Shown: one piece after another, positions 9,439-23,100 of the stretch
Layout of the letters: each line of letters begins with the position of its first letter
How positions within the stretch are numbered: position 1 is the stretch's first letter
Assembly (NCBI GenBank): GCA_963580455.1
Contig: OY756968.1
Span: 9,461,544-9,525,543 of the forward strand
Direction of reading: 5' to 3'
Origin: Euonymus europaeus
Lineage: Eukaryota > Streptophyta > Magnoliopsida > Celastrales > Celastraceae
DNA: 64,000 nt
Notes under the pieces: model-generated
The model's database searches: none
What the model was told of the DNA's origin: nothing
What the model saw: only the letters and a program-made list of their open reading frames with translations
Made by a program: the position numbers and the translations under genes

Positions 9439-11257
9439 TGTTGTAAAAATTATTCGCAATCGTACGAAATCGCAAACAAGTAATATAGTGATCAAAGACC
9501 AAATATCGAACCCTCAAGGACTATTTAATTCAATCAACTATAGACTACTAATTCAACTGCAAACAGTACATGGATACAAAATTTAGTTTGAATAATTGAA
9601 GTATGAATTAATAAAAATTAACTAATAGCAACAAGCAAGTGAAACAAGAATCAAAATTAAGAAGCACTAGAGCACATGATTTCACCATTGCTATCTCAAT
9701 TGAATCTCAATTTAATAAACCTTGGACAATTAATCTTGTTATCAGTCGATTTTCCCTAATTTATTTGACACACCTTCTCATACTATATCAAAACTACTCC
9801 TAATCAACAATCATTTCTTCCAAGCATGATTAAAGAAATCAGAGACACATTAAAATCAATGGATAACCATAACAATACTGCATAGATTATGAATCCATGT
9901 CTGGCATCCATTTAATTTTAGGCATTCATGACACAATCAATATCCTGTTCTTCCTTTTAGATAAAACATTGGCCAGATGTTTAAAAGCATTAAGCACAAT
10001 CGTGAACACATAACAATGAATAAAACCCAAGAATTTATTGAAACTTTGAATTCAATCAAGAAACACTAGGCCACATCAAAGCTCTAGTAAGAAGAATTAG
10101 TTCATGACATCAAACATAGAACCAAAGCAAATAAAAGAATTACAACCCATCTATGACTTACCACCATAAGCATATCAACCAAAATAACCACTTACAATAA
10201 TCACACTCACTCCCATATGTAAAATCACATGATAACCCCCAACTTGACTCAATGTCACTCAACCACTACAATTCAATGCTCTTTTATTCATGCAAACATC
10301 ACTTTTCTTTTTTTCTTTTTTTTTTCACAACCCCCAAACTTAATTCCTTTTATGAATTTTGGTGTTGTGCTCTCTTTCTATTCATTTTTTTCTTTTGTCA
10401 AAAGTAAACCAACAATATAAGAGCATTTCCAAACACCATCACTCGTATAACAATAATGATTAATATGCCTTGGTGCAAGGTGTAAAAAGGGAATAAATGA
10501 ATGGTTGTGGTTACTCATGTGTAGGTGACAAAGAAAATAGGCTTATAGATTCAAAGGGGTGACTAGGGATATAATCATGCAAAAGGTGGCTAGAAAGGCT
10601 CAATCGGTCCAAAGATGGGCTAATTCATTTCCTTAGTGATGCAAATCCTACAATTTTGCCTCAAGTATTGTTCAAACAAGTTCTAAAGTTCGTTTGAGAT
10701 AACACAAAACCCACTTTCTCCACATAAGTCTTTTCCAAGTCACAACTTGGTCATACGCTTCATTCCAGAGTTCCTCTAATTCATTCAGCTATAAACACCT
10801 CTTCTCACCAGCCAAATTCATATCAAAATTCAAAGCTTTAACAACCCAAAAAGCCTTATGCTCAAGCTCTACAGGTAGATGACAAGCCTTGCCAAAAACA
10901 AGCCTATAAGGAGACATTCCAAGAGGAGTTTTATATGTAGTTCTGTACGCCCAAAGAGCATCATCAAGATGTAAACTCCAATATTTTTGGGAATTATTAA
11001 CAACTTTCTCCAAAATTCTTTTGATTTCCCGATTAGTCACCTCAACTTGTCCACTTGTTTGTGGATGATAGAGTGTGGCCACTTTGTGTGTAACTCCAAA
11101 TTTTACCAACACTGAATTGAAGAGCCGATTGCAAAAGTGTCATCCCCCATCACTAAAAATGAATCTCAGAGCTCCAAAGTGAGAAAATATTTTTTCGAAT
11201 AAATTTGACCACCACTTTGGAGTCATTAGTGGGAAGAGCTGCTGCCTCCACCCATTT
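9439..11257 (-). mobile_element. Deleted Athila-lineage remnant
   Basis: Begins TGTTGTAAAAATTATTCGC, the LTR tip shared with the element at 34815. About 710 bp of LTR follow to about 10150. The sequence then jumps to material homologous to about 36904 of the larger copy (a loss of some 1.36 kb relative to it), then again at about 10752 to the homologue of about 38111 (some 0.6 kb lost), and ends inside the integrase frame at 11257. No second LTR remains. The right junction shares TTCGCAA-type microhomology with satellite, and the satellite phase jumps by about 60 bp across the remnant, so the right end was removed by a deletion rather than by LTR recombination. Confidence 0.88.
10789..11257 (-). 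pseudogene. Athila integrase C-terminal fragment
   Basis: The minus frame 11112-10789 reads through [17 protein letters not shown], the segment around the catalytic glutamate of a DDE integrase core, then [20 protein letters not shown] and ends LAGEKRCL followed by a stop, the same terminus as the copy at 38148. Upstream (11257-11113) the homologous [16 protein letters not shown] segment is in a different frame, so there is at least one frameshift, and the zinc-binding HHCC region and first catalytic aspartate are deleted. It is dead. Confidence 0.88.
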
Positions 11258-14200
11258 CGCAAAGAAACAATCTACGTTGCCTATACTTGTAAAAATTTGA
11301 CATAAAATTACAATAAAAAGTGTATGCCGAACAATGTAGGTGGTACATAATTGGCTAACTCTCTCCATAGAGGTGGTTTTAACAGTTTTGTCCAATTGAA
11401 AATGAAAGTTGGTCTTTTGGCAACAAAACAATCTTCGAAGCGTATAGCAATAAATTTAGACATAAAACAACAATAAAAAGTGTACACCTATCAACTTTGT
11501 TGCTACAAAATTGCTCAACTCTCTCCATGAAGAAGGTTTTAATGGTTTTCTCCATTTGGAAACAAAAATTAGTCTTTTGGCAACAAAAAAATATACGGAG
11601 CCTATAATCATAAAATTTGACATAAAATAACAATAAAAAGTGCACACTGATAAAATTTGATTGTTCGAAATTTCTCAACTCTCTCCAAGCAGGAACTTTT
11701 AACGGTTTTGTCCATTGGGGAACGAAACAATCTACGGAGTGTATACTCATAAATTTGACGTAAAATAACAGTAAAATGTGGACAATAAATTTGGACATAA
11801 AGCAACAATAAAAAGTGTACACCAATTAACTTTGATGATTTAGAACTGCTCAACTCTCTCTATGGAGAAGCTTTTAACGGTTTTGCCCATTTTGGAATGA
11901 AAGTTGGTCTTTGGGCAACGAAACAATCTATGGAGCCTACACTTATAAGACTTAACATGAAATAACAATAAAAAGTGCACATCAATAAAATTTGATAGTT
12001 CGAAATTGTTCAACTCTCTCGATAGAGCAGCTTGTAACGGTTTTGTCCTATTGAGAACGAATGTTGGTCTTTTGAAAATGAAACAATCTCCGAAGCGAAT
12101 AGTAGTAAATTTGGACATAAAACAACAATAAAAAGTGTACACCTAAAGAATTTGATGAATTGGAGTTGCTCAACTGTCTCCATGGAGGAAGTTTTAGCGG
12201 TTTCGCCCATTTGGTACCGAAAATTAGTCTTTTGTCAACGAAACAATCTACAAAGCGTATACTAGTAAATTTGGACATAAAACAACAATAAAAAGTGCAT
12301 ACGTATCAACTTTTATGGTTCAAAATTGGTCAACTCTTTCCATGGAGAAGCTTTAAAAGGTTTTGCCAATTTGGGATGAAAAGTTGGTCTTTTGGCAATG
12401 AAACAATCTACGGATCGCATAGTCGTAAAATTTGACATTAAATTACAATAAAAAATGCACATCGGTCAAATTTGATAAATCAAAATTGCTCAAATCTCTC
12501 TAGGGTGAGACTTTTTTTGGTTTTGTCAATTTTGGAATGAAAGTTGGTTTCTTCGCTACAAAACAATCTACGAAGCGTATACTAGTAAATTTGGACATAA
12601 AGCAACAATAAAAAGTATACACCTTTCAAACATTGATGTTTCGAAGTTACTCAACTCTCTCAATGGAGGAGCTTTTAATTGTTTTGCCATTTGAGAACGA
12701 AAGTTGGTCTTTTGGCAACGAAACAATCTATGATGCATATACTAAAAAATTTGGACCTATGACAGTAATAAAAAGTGTACAGCTATCAACTTTGATGGTT
12801 CATAATGGCTCAACTCTTTCCATTGAGGAGCTTTTAAAGGTTTTGTCCATTTGAGAATGAAATTTGGTATTTTTGCAACAAAACAATCTACGGAACCTAT
12901 ATTCGTAAATTTGACATAAAATAACAATAAAAAATGTACACTGACCAACTTTGATAGTTCGAAATTGCACTTTCTCGATAGAGGAGTGTTTGATGGTTTT
13001 TCGCTATTGAGAACGAATATTGATCTTTTGACAACAAAATAATCTACAAAGCGAGTACTAGTAAATTTGGGCATAAGAAAACAATAAAAAATGTACACCT
13101 ATCAACTTTGATGGTTTGGAATTGCTCAAGTCCTCTCCATAGGGGAGCTTTTAAAGGTTTTGTACATTTGGGAACGAAAGTGGGACTCTTGGCAATGAAA
13201 CAATCTACGAAGGGAATACTATTCAATTTGAACATAAGACAACAATCAAAAGTATACAACTATCAATTTGATGATTCGGAATCGCACAACTCTCTCCATC
13301 CAGGAGCTTTTAATGGTTTTGTCCATTTAAGAACAAAAGTGGGTCTTTTGGCAACGAAACAACCTACAGAGCCTATACTCATAAAGTTTGACATTAAATA
13401 ACAATAAAAATATTAAAGAAGTTTTTAACGGTTTTGTCCAATTGGGAACGAAAGTTGGTCTCTTGGCAACGAAACAATCTATGAAAGTGAATTCAAGTAA
13501 ATTTGGACATAAAACAATGGAAAAAGTGTACACCTATCAACAGTGATGGTTCATATTCGCTCAACTCTCTTCACGAAGGAGCTTTTTTAGGTTTTGTCAA
13601 TTTGTGAACAAAAGTTGGTCTTTTGGAGACGAAACAATGTGCGAATTGTATACTAGTAAATTTGGACATAAAATAACAATAAAAAGTGTATACCTATCAA
13701 CTTCGATGCTTTGGAATTGCTCAATTCTCTCCATGGAGAAGCTTTTAACGGTTTCCACATTTTGGAAAGAAACTTGGTATTTTCGCAACGAAACAATCTA
13801 CGAAGCATATACTCTTAAAATTTGACATAAAATTACAATAAAAAGTGCACATCGATTAAACTTGATAGTTCAAAATTGCTTAACTCTCTCTAAGGAACAA
13901 CTTTTAACGGTTTTCTACATTTGGGATTGAAAGTTGGTATTTCGGCAACAAAACAATCTACGAAAGCTATACTAGTAAATTTGGACATAAAATAACAATA
14001 AAAAGTGTACACCTATCAACTTTGATGGTTCAAAATTACGAAAGTTTCTCCATGGATTAGCTTTTAACGGTTTCGCCCTTTTGGGAAATAGAATTGGTCT
14101 TTCGGCAAACAATCTACGAAGTATATACTCATAAAATTTGACATAAAATTACAATAAAAAGTGAACATCGATCAAATTTGATAGTTTAAAATTGTTCAAC

Positions 14201-17200
14201 TCCCTTGATAGAGGAGCTTTTAACGTTTTTGTCTTATTGAGAATGAATGTTGGTGTTTTGAGAACGAAATAATCAATGAAGCGAATACTAGTAAATTTGG
14301 GCATAAGGTGACAATCAAAAGTGTACACCTATCAACTTTCATTGTTCAGAATTGTTAAACCCTCTCCATGGAGCAGCTTTTAGCGGTTTGGTCTATTTGG
14401 GAATGAAGGTGGGTCTTTTGGCAATGAAACAATCTATAGAGCCTATACTCATAAAATTTGACATTAAATAACAATAAAAAATTACAGCGACCAACTTTGA
14501 TGGAACGAAATTGCCGAACTCTCTCCATAAAGAAGCTTTTAAAGGTTTCGTCCAATTGGGAACGAAAGTTGGTCTTTTGGCAACGAAACAATCTACAAAG
14601 CCTATACTAGTAAATTTGGACATAAAACAACGATAAAAAATTTACACCTATCAACATTGATTGTTCAAATTTGCTCAAGTCTCTACATGGGTGAGCTTTT
14701 AAAGCTTTTGAGCTTTTGTGAATTAATATTGATCTTTTGAAAATAAAACAAACTGCGAATCATATACTAGTAAATTACGACATAAAAATACAATAAAGAG
14801 TGTACACCTATCAACTATGATAGTTCAGAATTGCTCAAATCTCTCCATAGAAAAGCTTTTAAAGAGCTTTCACATTTGGAAAGACAGTTGGTTTTGATGG
14901 TTCCTAGTTGCTCAACTCTCTCCATGGAGGAAGTTTTAGCAGTTTTGCCCATTTGAGAATGAAAGTTAGTCTTTTGGCAATGAAACAATCTACGAAGCGT
15001 ATACCAGTAAATTTGGACGTAAAACAACAATAAAAAGTGTACACCTATCAACTTAGATGGTTCGGAATTGCTCGACTCTCCTCTTGGAGAAGCTTAAAAC
15101 GGTTTTGCCTATTTGGGAACGAAAGTGGGTCTTTTGTCAACGAAATAATCTACGGAGCCTATATTCATAAAATTTTACATAAAATAATAATAGAAATAGT
15201 GCACTGACCAACTTTGATGAGCGAAATTGCCCGACTCTCTCCATAGAGAAGCTTTTAACGACTTTGTCCATTTGGTAACGAAAGTTAGTCTTTTGGTAAC
15301 GAAATAATCTACGAAGCATATACTAGAAAATTTGGACATAAAAAACAATAAAAAGTGTACTTCTATCAACTTAGATGGTTCGGAATTACTCGACTCTCTC
15401 CTTGGAGAAGTTTTTAACGTTTTTGCCCATTTGGGAACGAAAGTTGGTCTTTTGGTAAAGAAATAATATCATGGCCTATACTTGTAAAATTTGATGTTAA
15501 ATTGTATAAAAAGTGAAAATTGCTAATATTTGATAGTTCAATATTGCTCAACTCTCTCTATGGAGGAACTTTTAATGGTTTTCTACATTTGGGAACGAAA
15601 GTTTTGAGCATATACTAGTAAGTTTGGATATAAAAAACAACAATAAAAAGTGTATACATAACAACTTTGATGGTTAGAAATCGCTCAACTCTCTCCATGG
15701 AGAAGCTTTTAACGGTTTTGTCCATTTTAAAGGAAAGTAAGTTTTTTGACAATAAAACTATCCACGGAGCCTATGCTCATAAATTTTGACGTAAAGCAAC
15801 AATAAAATGTGTACACCTATCAACTTTGATGGTTTCGAGTGGCTCAACTCCGTCAGCTTTTAACAGTTTTGATCATTTGGTAACAAAAGTTTTCCCTTTC
15901 GCAACAAAACAATCGATGGAGCCTATATTCGTAAATTTGACATGAAATAACAATAAAAATTGTACGCTGACCAACTTTGAAATTTTGAAATTGTTCAACT
16001 CTCTCGATAGTGCAGCTTTTAATGGTTTTGTCCTATTGAGAACGAAAGTTAGTCTTTTGAAAACAAAACAATCTACGAAGCGAATACTAATAATTTTGGA
16101 CATAAGCCAACAATCAAAAGTGTACACCTATCAACTTTGATGGTTCAGAATCGCTCAACGCTCTTCATGAAGGAGCTTTTAACAGTTTTGTTCATTTAGG
16201 AATGAAAGTGGGTCTTTTTGGCAACAAAATAATCTAAGAAGCAAATACTAGTAAATTTGGAGATAAAATAACAAAATAAGTGTGCACCTATTAACTTTGA
16301 TGGTTCGGAATTGCTCAATTCTCTCCATGAAGGAGCTTTTAGCGATTTTACCCATTTGGAAACAAATTTGGTCATTGGGCAACGAAAAAAATCTATGAAG
16401 CTTATACTTATAAAATTTTACTTGAAATAACAATAAAAAGAGACACCGACCAACCTTGATGGTTCAGAATTACCCAACTCTTTCAATGGAGAAGCTTTTA
16501 ATGATTTTGCACATTTGAGAACGAAAGTTCATCTTTTGTAAAAGAAACAATCTACAAAGCGTGTACTAGTAAATTTAAACATAAAGTAACAATAAAAGTG
16601 TACATCTATCATTCTTAATTGTTCGTTATTGCTCAACTCTCTCCATGGAGGACATTTTAACGATTTTGTCCATTTGGTAACGAAAGTAGGTCTTTGGGCA
16701 ACGAAACAATCTACGAAGCCTATACTAATAAAATTTGATATAAAATAACAATAAAAATAGTACACCGATCAACTTTGATGGTGTAAAATTGCTCAACACT
16801 CTTTAGAGAGAAGCTTTTAATGGTTTTGTCCATTTGAAAACAAATGTTGGTTTTTTGGCAACGAAATAGTCTATGAAGTGTATACTAGTAAACTTGGACA
16901 TAAAAAAATAATAAAAACTGTACACCTATCACCATTGATAGTTCAGATTCTCTCAACTCTCTTTATGAAGGAGCTTTTAACGGTTTTGTCCATTTGTAAC
17001 AAAAGTTGATCTTTTGCAACGAAACAATCTACAGAGCCTATACTTGTAAAAATTATCATAAAATTACAATAAAAAGTGCACATCGATCAAATCAGATAGT
17101 TCGAAATTGCTCAACTATCTCTAAGGTGGAACTTTTAACGATTTTCTACATTTAGGAATCAAAGTTGGTATTTTTTGGCAAAAATTAATCTACGAAAAAT

Positions 17201-19325
17201 ACACCAGTAAATTTAGACATAAAGCAACAATAAAAGGTGTAAATCGATCAACTTTGATGGTTTGAAGTCGCTCATATCTCTCAACGAAGAAGCTTTTAAT
17301 CGTTTTGCACATTTCGGAAAGACGGTTCGTCTTTTGGCAATGAAACAATCTATGGAGCCTATACTTGTAAAATTTGAAATAAAATAACAATAAAAAGTCC
17401 ACATTGATCAAATTGGATAGTTCAAAATTGGTCAACTCTTTCGATAGAGAAGCTTTTAGCGGTTTTGTCCTATTGAGAACGAATGTTGGTCTTTTGACAA
17501 TGAAACAATCTACGAAACAAATACTAGTAAATTTGGAAATAAAGCAACAATCAAAAGTCTACACCTATCGACTTTGATGGTTTAGAATTGCGAAACTCTC
17601 TCCATGGAGGAGCTTTTAAAGGTTTTGTCCATTTGGAAATGAAAGTGGGTGTTTTGGCAAAAAACTATCTTAGAAGTGAATACTAATAAATTTGGACATA
17701 AGGAACCAATCAAAAGTGTACACCTATCAACTTTGATGGTTCAGAATCGCTCAACTCTGTCGATGGAGGAGCTTTTATCGATTTTGTCGATTTGGGAACG
17801 AAAATGGGTCTTTTTACAACAAAACAATCTACAGAGCCTATACTCATAAAATATGACTTTAAATAACAAAAAATATTACACCAACCAACTTTGATGGTGC
17901 GAAATTGCCAAACTCTCTCCATAGAGAAAGTCTTAATGGTTTTGCCAATTAGGAACGAAAGTTAGTGTTCTGGCAAGGAAACAATCTTTGAAGCGAATAC
18001 TGGTAAATTTAAACATAAAACAACAAATAAAAGTTTACACGTATCAACATTGATGGTCCAGATTCGCTCAACTGTCTTCATGGAGCAGCTTTTAAAGGTT
18101 TTGTTCATTTGTGAACGAAAGTTTATTTTTTGGCAACGAAACAATCTACAAATCATATACTAGAAAATTTGGACATTAAACAACAATAAAAAGTGTACAC
18201 CTATGAACTTTGGTGATTCAGAATTGCTCAACTCTCTCCATGGAGACAGTTTTATGAGTATTGCACATTTGGAAAAGAAAATTGGTCTTTTGGCAATGAA
18301 AAAATCTATGGAGATTATACTTGTAAAATTTGGCATAAAATTACAATAAAAGGTGCACATCAATCAAATTTGATTGTTCAAAATTGCTCAATTCTCTCCA
18401 AGGAGGAACTTTTAACGGTTTTCTACATTTGGGAATGAAAGTTCGTATTTTCGCAACAAAACAATCTACGAAGCTTATACTAGTAAATTTGGACATAAAA
18501 CAACAATAAAATTGTACACCTATCAACTCTGATGGTTCCGAATTGCTAAACTCTCTCCATTGAGAAGCTTTTAACGGTTTTTCCCATTTGGGAATGAGAG
18601 TTAGTCTTTTGGCGTCAAAACAATCTACGGGAGCCTATACTCATAAAATTTGACATAAAATTACAATAAAAAGTGCTTATCGCTCTCCATGAAGAACCTT
18701 TTAACATTTTGCTCATTTGAGAACGAAAGTTGTTCTTTTGGCAACAAAATAATCTACGGAGCATATACTTGTAAAATTTGACATTAAATTACAATAAAAA
18801 GTGCACATCGATAAAATTTGATAGTTCAAAATTGCTGAAATCTCTCAAGGAAGAACTTTTAATGGTTTTGTCAATTTGGGAACGAAAGTTAGTCTTTTGG
18901 CAACGAAACAATCTACGAAGCAAATACTTGTAATCTTTGACATAAAGTAACAATAAAAAGAGGACACTGACCAACCTTGACTGTTCAGAATTGCCCAACT
19001 CTCCCCATAAAGGAGATTTTAATGGTTTTCTCCAATTGAGAACAAAAGTTGATATTTTGTAAAACAAACAATCTAAGAAGTGTATACTAGTACATTTGAA
19101 CATAAAGTTACAACAAAAAGTGTACACCTATCAATATTGATTGTTTGGAATGGCTCAACTCTCTCGATGGAGGAGCGTTAAGCGGTTTTGCCCATTTCGT
19201 AACAAAAGTCGATCTTTTGGCAACGAAACAATCTACGGAGCCTATACTCGTAAAATTTGACGTAAAATAACAATAAAAATTATAGGCCGACCAACTTTGA
19301 TGGTTCAAAGTGTACACCTATCATG
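11258..19325 (-). repeat. Satellite block 3 (minus orientation, longest left-arm block)
   Basis: About 50 tandem ~160-bp monomers in reverse orientation, uninterrupted by transposons. Landmarks per monomer on this strand: GTGTACACC, CAACTTTGATGGTTC, CAACTCTCTCCATGG, GAGCTTTTAACGGTTTTG, TTGGTCTTTTGGCAACGAAACAATCTACG, then AAATTTG(G)ACATAAAA. Monomers differ from each other by roughly one to two bases in ten by eye. Variants with CTCTCGATAG plus GTCCTATTGAGAAC occur at about 12020, 12970, 14205, 16010 and 17430. Truncated monomers are seen, for example near 11740-11790, 13400-13440 and 18680-18700. At the right edge (19300-19325) a monomer is scrambled before the inversion spacer. The many 60-150 residue ORFs are artefacts of a low stop density. 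Confidence 0.95.
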
Positions 19326-20161
19326 GTCTAGTTATTTTTTATTTGGTTTTAAAATTGTTCACTCCGAATTAAGAAGTAGGAATTTATGTAAATCAAAATT
19401 TAGATTGTGAAATCCAATTTGAAGAAGGCTAGGAAGTTTTTGTAAAATCAAGTGAAGAGCAAAGAACGAGAAAAATTGGAGCGAAACGAATGAAAGGTCA
19501 AATGTGGGCAACCAGGAAGTTTGGTTACCTGATTTGGGCACCTCGAGCATTCTGGTCAAACTGGGCAGTTTGGGAAGTTTGGGCAGCCGTGTAGTTCGGG
19601 TAGTCCAGGTTCAAGAATATTTCCATGTCCAACGAGGATGTTTTGTTAGAAGACCATGATAGCTAGAACTCTTGATTGAATGGTTTGCTATTTTAATAAG
19701 TCTCCTATTTAAATTGCATGCATGATTGTTATTGAATGTTATGTTAGATTAGGATTCCTAATTAATTAGGATATTATCTAGTTGGTTGCCATGTTAGATT
19801 AGGATTCCTAATTGATTACGATTCCTATATTATAGGATATTATCTAAACATGGAAAATAAAATACGAAACACCCTATTTTAAAATATTAAGTGGGAGAAT
19901 GTTATAAATAACCTACGGTCTCCATCATTGGTTCAAGATAAAAAATAGGTGAAATTAAAATTGGAAAGATGAGATATTAAATGTGACTATGGTATTATTT
20001 TGGAAAATCCGTTTTAAATCTTGTGATTATTTTCAGTGGAATATATTATAGCTTATGAATTTTAAATATGATCATGTGTTTGGGCTGATAATTAAATCCG
20101 TAGAAAGTCCATGTTTTATTTTTCCTTTTTGTCCCTGTCCCCACTGTAGCCCATGTAATCA
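19326..20161. other. Spacer at the point where satellite orientation flips
   Basis: Non-satellite, 836 bp, no convincing gene. The left half (19480-19620) is GGGCA/GTTTGGG-rich. The centre has an imperfect tandem repeat in which ATGTTAGATTAGGATTCCTA occurs at 19741 and again at 19791, each followed within about 30 bp by GGATATTATCTA; similar words are common in copia LTRs. A purine tract AAGTGGGAGA (about 19890) followed by TGTTATAAATA could be a copia polypurine tract and LTR start, but I cannot find a matching second LTR. The minus ORF 19359-19559 has no recognisable similarity. I infer retroelement debris at a rearrangement junction. Confidence 0.55.
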
Positions 20162-23100
20162 TTAAAAGCATCTACATGGAGAGAGTTGAGCGATTCTAAA
20201 GCACCAAGGTTGATCATTGTATACTTTTTATTGGTATTTTATGTCAAATTTTACGTGTATAGGCTCCGTAGATTGTTTCGTTGCCAAAAGACCAACTTTC
20301 CTTTCCAAATGGACAAAACTGTTAAAAGCTCCTCCATAAAGAGATTTGACCAATTCCAAATGATCAAAGTTGATAGGTGTACACTTTTTATTTGTACTTT
20401 ATGTCCAAGTTTACTATTATACGCTTCGTAGATTGTTTCATTGGCAAAAGATCAACTTTTATTCTCAATTGGACAATAGAGTTAAAAGCTCCTCTATTGA
20501 GAGACTTGAGCAATTTTGAATCATCGAACTTGGTTGGAGTATACTTTTTATTTTTATTTAATGTTAAATTTTACTATTATAGGCCTTGTATATTGTTTTC
20601 TTGCCAAAAGATGAACTTTCATTCCCAAATGGTCAAAATCATTTAAAAGTTCCTCCTTGGATAAAGTCGAGCAATTTCGAACTATCAAATTTGATCGGTG
20701 TGCACCTTTTATTGTTATGTCATGTCCAATTTTATGAGCATAGGCTTTATAGATTGTTTCGCTGGCAAAACACTAACTTTCTTTCGTAAATATGCAAAAC
20801 CGTTAAAATCTCCTCCAGGAAGAGAGTTGATAATTTGTAGATTGTTTCGTTGCAAAAATATCAACTTTTGATCTCAATTGGACTAAACCGTTAAATGCTT
20901 CTATATGGAGAGAATTAGCCAATTTCGAACCATCAAAGTTTATTGGTGTACTATTTTATTGTTATTTATGTCTAATTTTACGACTATAGGCTCTGCATAT
21001 TGTTTCATTGCCAAAAGACCGACTTTCATTATCTAATGGGCAAAATTGTTAAAAGCTCATACATGGAGAGAGTTGAGCAATTCTTAACCGTCAAGGTTGG
21101 TCGTTGTAGAGTCTATATTGTTATGTTATGTCAAATTTTACTATTATAGGCTCCATAGATTGTTTCGTGTGCCAAAAGTTGAACTTTCATTTACAAATGG
21201 TCAAAACTGGTAAACGTTCCTCCTTGGAGAGAGTTGAGCAATTTCGAACTATTAACATTGATTGATGAGCACTTTTTATTGTTATTTTGTTTCAAATTTT
21301 ATGAATGTAGGCTCTATAGATTGTTTCGCTGCCGAAAGACCAACTTTCATTCCCAAGTGGATAAAACTGTAAAAAGCTCCTCCATGGAGAGAGTTGAGCA
21401 ATTCTGAACCATCAAAGTTCATAGGTGTACATATTTTACTGTTCCGTTATGTCCAAATTTAATAGTACACACTTCGTAAATTGTTTCATTGGCAAAATAT
21501 CAACTTTCATTGTCAATTGGACAATAGCATTAAAAGCTCCTCTATCTTGAGACCTGACCAATTTCGAACCATCAAAATAGGTTGGCGTATACCTTTTACT
21601 GTTATTTTATGTCAAATTGTACTAGTATAGGCTTTGTATATTGTTTCGTTGCCAAAAGATGAACTTTCATTCTCAAATGGTCAAAATTGTTAAAAGATGC
21701 TCCATGGAAAGAGTTGAGCAATTCTGAACCATCAAAGTTGATAGGTGTACACTTTTTATTGTTGTTTTATGTCAAAACTTATTAGTATCTGATTTTTAGA
21801 TTATTCCATTGTCAAAAGACCAACTATTGTTCTCTGTTGGACAAAACCGTTGAAAGCTCCTCCATTGAAAAGTTGAGCAATTTCAAGCCATCAACGTTTG
21901 CCGGTGTACTTTCATTCTTTGATGGGTAAAATCATTAAAAGCTCCCACATGGAGAGAGTTGAGCAATTTTGAACTATCAAGGTTGGTCGGTGTACACATT
22001 TTATTGTTATTTTATGTCAAATTTTACGAGTATAGGCTTCGTAGATTGTTTCGTTGACAAAAGACCAATTTTCATTCCCAAATGGACCAAATCGTTAAAT
22101 GCTCTTCCATGAAGATACTTGACTGATTCCAAACCATCAAAGTTGATAAGTGTAGATTTTTATTGTTGCTTTATGTCCAAATTTACTATTGTACGCTTCA
22201 TAAATTGTTTTGTTTCCAAAAGACAAACTTTAATTCTCAATTGGACCAAACCGTTAAAAGTTCATCTATGGAGAGAGTTGAGCAATTCCGAGCCATCAAT
22301 TTTGGTTGGTGTACACTTTTTATTCTTATTTTATGTCAAACTTGACGAGTATAGGCTTTGTAGATTGTTTGATTGCCAAAAGACCAAGTTTCGTTACCCA
22401 ATGGATAAAACCATTAAAAGCTTATCCATGGAGAGAGTTGAGCATATCTGAACCATCAAAGTTGATAGTTGTAAAAATTTTATTGTTGCTTTATGTACTA
22501 GTTTACTAGTATAGGCTTCATAGATTGTTTTATAGGCAAAAGACCAACTTTCGTTCTCGATTGGACAAGAATGTTAAAAGCTCCTCTATCAGGAGACTTG
22601 AGTAATTTCGAACCATCAAAGTCGGTCAGTGTAAACTTTTTTTTTATTATTTTATGTCTAATTTTATGAGTATAGGCTCCATATATTGTTTCGTTACGAA
22701 AAGACTAACTTTCTTTCACAAACTGGCAAAATCGTTAAAAGGTCCTACATGGAGAGAGTTAAGCAACTTTGAACCATTAAAGTTACTCGGTGTACACTTT
22801 TTATTGCTATTTTATGTCAAATTTTATGAGTATAGGCTCCATAGATTGTTTTGTTGCCAAGAGACCGACTTTCGTTTCCAAATGGACAAAACCGTTAAAA
22901 GCTCTACATTGAAGAGAGTTGACCTATTCCAAACCATCAAAGTTGATAGGTATACAATCTTTATTGTTACTTTATGCCAAAATTTGCTTGTTTACATTTC
23001 GTAGATTGTTTTGTTGTCTAAATATGAACTTTCATTCTCAATTGGACAAAACCATTAAAAGCTCCTCTACGGAGAGAGTTGGGGAATTTGGAACAATCTA

